DNA of 64,000 nucleotides from Orenia metallireducens. GTDB lineage: Bacteria > Bacillota > Halanaerobiia > Halobacteroidales > Halobacteroidaceae. The position numbers and the translations under genes are program-made. Below the pieces are notes generated by a model. The model was not told where the DNA came from. It did not search any database and saw only the letters and a list, made by a program, of their open reading frames with translations. The stretch lies in assembly GCF_001693735.1 (NCBI RefSeq), contig NZ_LWDV01000008.1, positions 288,357-352,356 of the forward strand. The letters are read 5' to 3'. Below, in pieces: positions 63,326 to 64,000 of the stretch; position 1 is the first letter of the stretch; each line of letters begins with the position of its first letter.

Positions 63326-63413
63326 ATATCTAGATTGACTTTGAGTAGAATTTGAACCTTACTTTATTCTCAAATTTAATCTTAATTACCTCTTGAAAGG
63401 AGAGGTGTACTAA

Positions 63414-64000
63414 ATGGAGATATACTACAATCAAACTAGAAATCGACCTACAGTAATGACCTTAGGAACCTTTGATGGAGTACATTTAGGTCACCAACAT
63501 ATAATTAATTTAGCAGTAAAAAGAGCTAAAGAGTTAGATTATGATAGTTCATTATTTACCTTCTTTCCCCATCCTTTACAAACTATATCTCCTGATAAGG
63601 CTCCTAAGGCTTTAACAAGTTGGAGCCAAAAAAGAAATATTATTCAAAATCTAGGAATAAATCAATTGATTGTACAGAAGTTTGATGAAGACTTTTCTCA
63701 AATGCCTTATCAGATATTTATAGAAGACTATTTAGTGAAGCGTTTTAAAGTAAAGGAGATTATTGTAGGGGAAGATTTTAGATGTGGATATCGTGCTCAG
63801 GGTACTCCAGCCAAGCTAAAAGAGTTGGGGAAAGAATTAGGGTTTGAAGTACAATCTGTTCCAAGCATAAAAATCAATAATCAAGATATAGGTAGTACTT
63901 ATATTAGAAATTTGATTTTAGATGGTAAGGTTTCAAAGGTCAAAGAACAATTAGGTAGGAACTTTTCCTTGGATTGTAAGGTGGTCAAAGGTGATCAACG
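63414..64000 (+). CDS. ribF: Riboflavin kinase / FAD synthetase RibF (cut by the window end)
   Basis: Makes FMN and FAD. About 195 codons are visible from ATG 63414, preceded by AAAGGAGAGG, with no stop before the window ends. The FAD synthetase domain shows VMTLGTFDGVHLGHQHII (nucleotide-binding HxGH, residues ~14-31), FTFFPHPL, IVGEDFRCGYRAQGT and GSTYIRNLILDGKV, all typical. The riboflavin kinase domain would lie beyond the window. Confidence 0.95.
   Translation, partial: MEIYYNQTRNRPTVMTLGTFDGVHLGHQHIINLAVKRAKELDYDSSLFTFFPHPLQTISPDKAPKALTSWSQKRNIIQNLGINQLIVQKFDEDFSQMPYQIFIEDYLVKRFKVKEIIVGEDFRCGYRAQGTPAKLKELGKELGFEVQSVPSIKINNQDIGSTYIRNLILDGKVSKVKEQLGRNFSLDCKVVKGDQ

Overview
This is a low-GC (roughly one-third G+C by eye), Gram-positive-type chromosome segment with every recognised gene on the + strand. 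PolC, CodY, HslUV (ClpQY), a B. subtilis-like order of flagellar and translation genes, a YtvI-type permease and strong AGGAGG ribosome sites point to a motile Firmicute of the clostridial / Halanaerobiales kind. The exact genus cannot be fixed from this window. No rRNA, tRNA, insertion sequence, prophage or CRISPR array was seen.

Layout. 1-7257: a terminator of an upstream gene, then dprA, a DUF494 (smg) gene, topA, hslV, hslU and codY, the last with its own strong promoter. trmFO and xerC, which lie between topA and hslV in B. subtilis, are absent here. 7258-8429: a 1.17-kb non-coding leader that holds a predicted c-di-GMP-I (GEMM) riboswitch (about 7546-7628), followed directly by an intrinsic terminator (7658-7692) and then about 730 nt with no gene. 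8430-38432: an approximately 30-kb flagellar supra-operon: flgB-flgC-fliE-fliF-fliG-fliH-fliI-fliJ-motE/ylxF-fliK-flgD-(TIGR02530-type)-flgE-flbD-motA-motB-fliL-fliM-fliY-fliO-fliP-fliQ-fliR-flhB-flhA-flhF-flhG-two PilZ proteins-cheC-cheD-small membrane protein-fliA (sigma-D)-FapA-like (DUF342)-lysine-rich protein-SwrB-like-YceG-like stalk protein. cheY, cheB, cheA and cheW, present in the B. subtilis operon, are missing, and two tandem PilZ proteins sit where cheB-cheA-cheW would be.

38433-47183: translation and envelope genes rpsB, tsf, pyrH, frr, a small PASTA-like protein, uppS, cdsA, a YtvI-type permease, dxr and rseP. 47234-49373: a four-zinc-ribbon protein, an HD-domain protein with a C-terminal cysteine cluster, and ispG. 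49374-57016: a promoter with an operator-like palindrome, proS, a family-2 glycosyltransferase, a 40-bp perfect palindrome, an MgtC-type protein and polC. 57412 to the end: rimP, nusA, infB, rbfA, nrnA, truB and a truncated ribF. ylxR and ylxQ are missing between nusA and infB.

How it works together. The flagellar cluster encodes the basal-body rod, MS/C-ring, export gate and ATPase, hook, stator and the late sigma factor. The sequence suggests c-di-GMP control at two levels: a riboswitch/terminator in front of the operon and PilZ effectors near its end. The most notable points are this c-di-GMP arrangement with its unexplained 730-nt leader, the zinc-ribbon/HD gene pair, an apparent AUU start of flbD, a very stable hairpin without a U-tract after flgE, pentapeptide repeats in the FliK ruler region, and the palindromic operator at proS.
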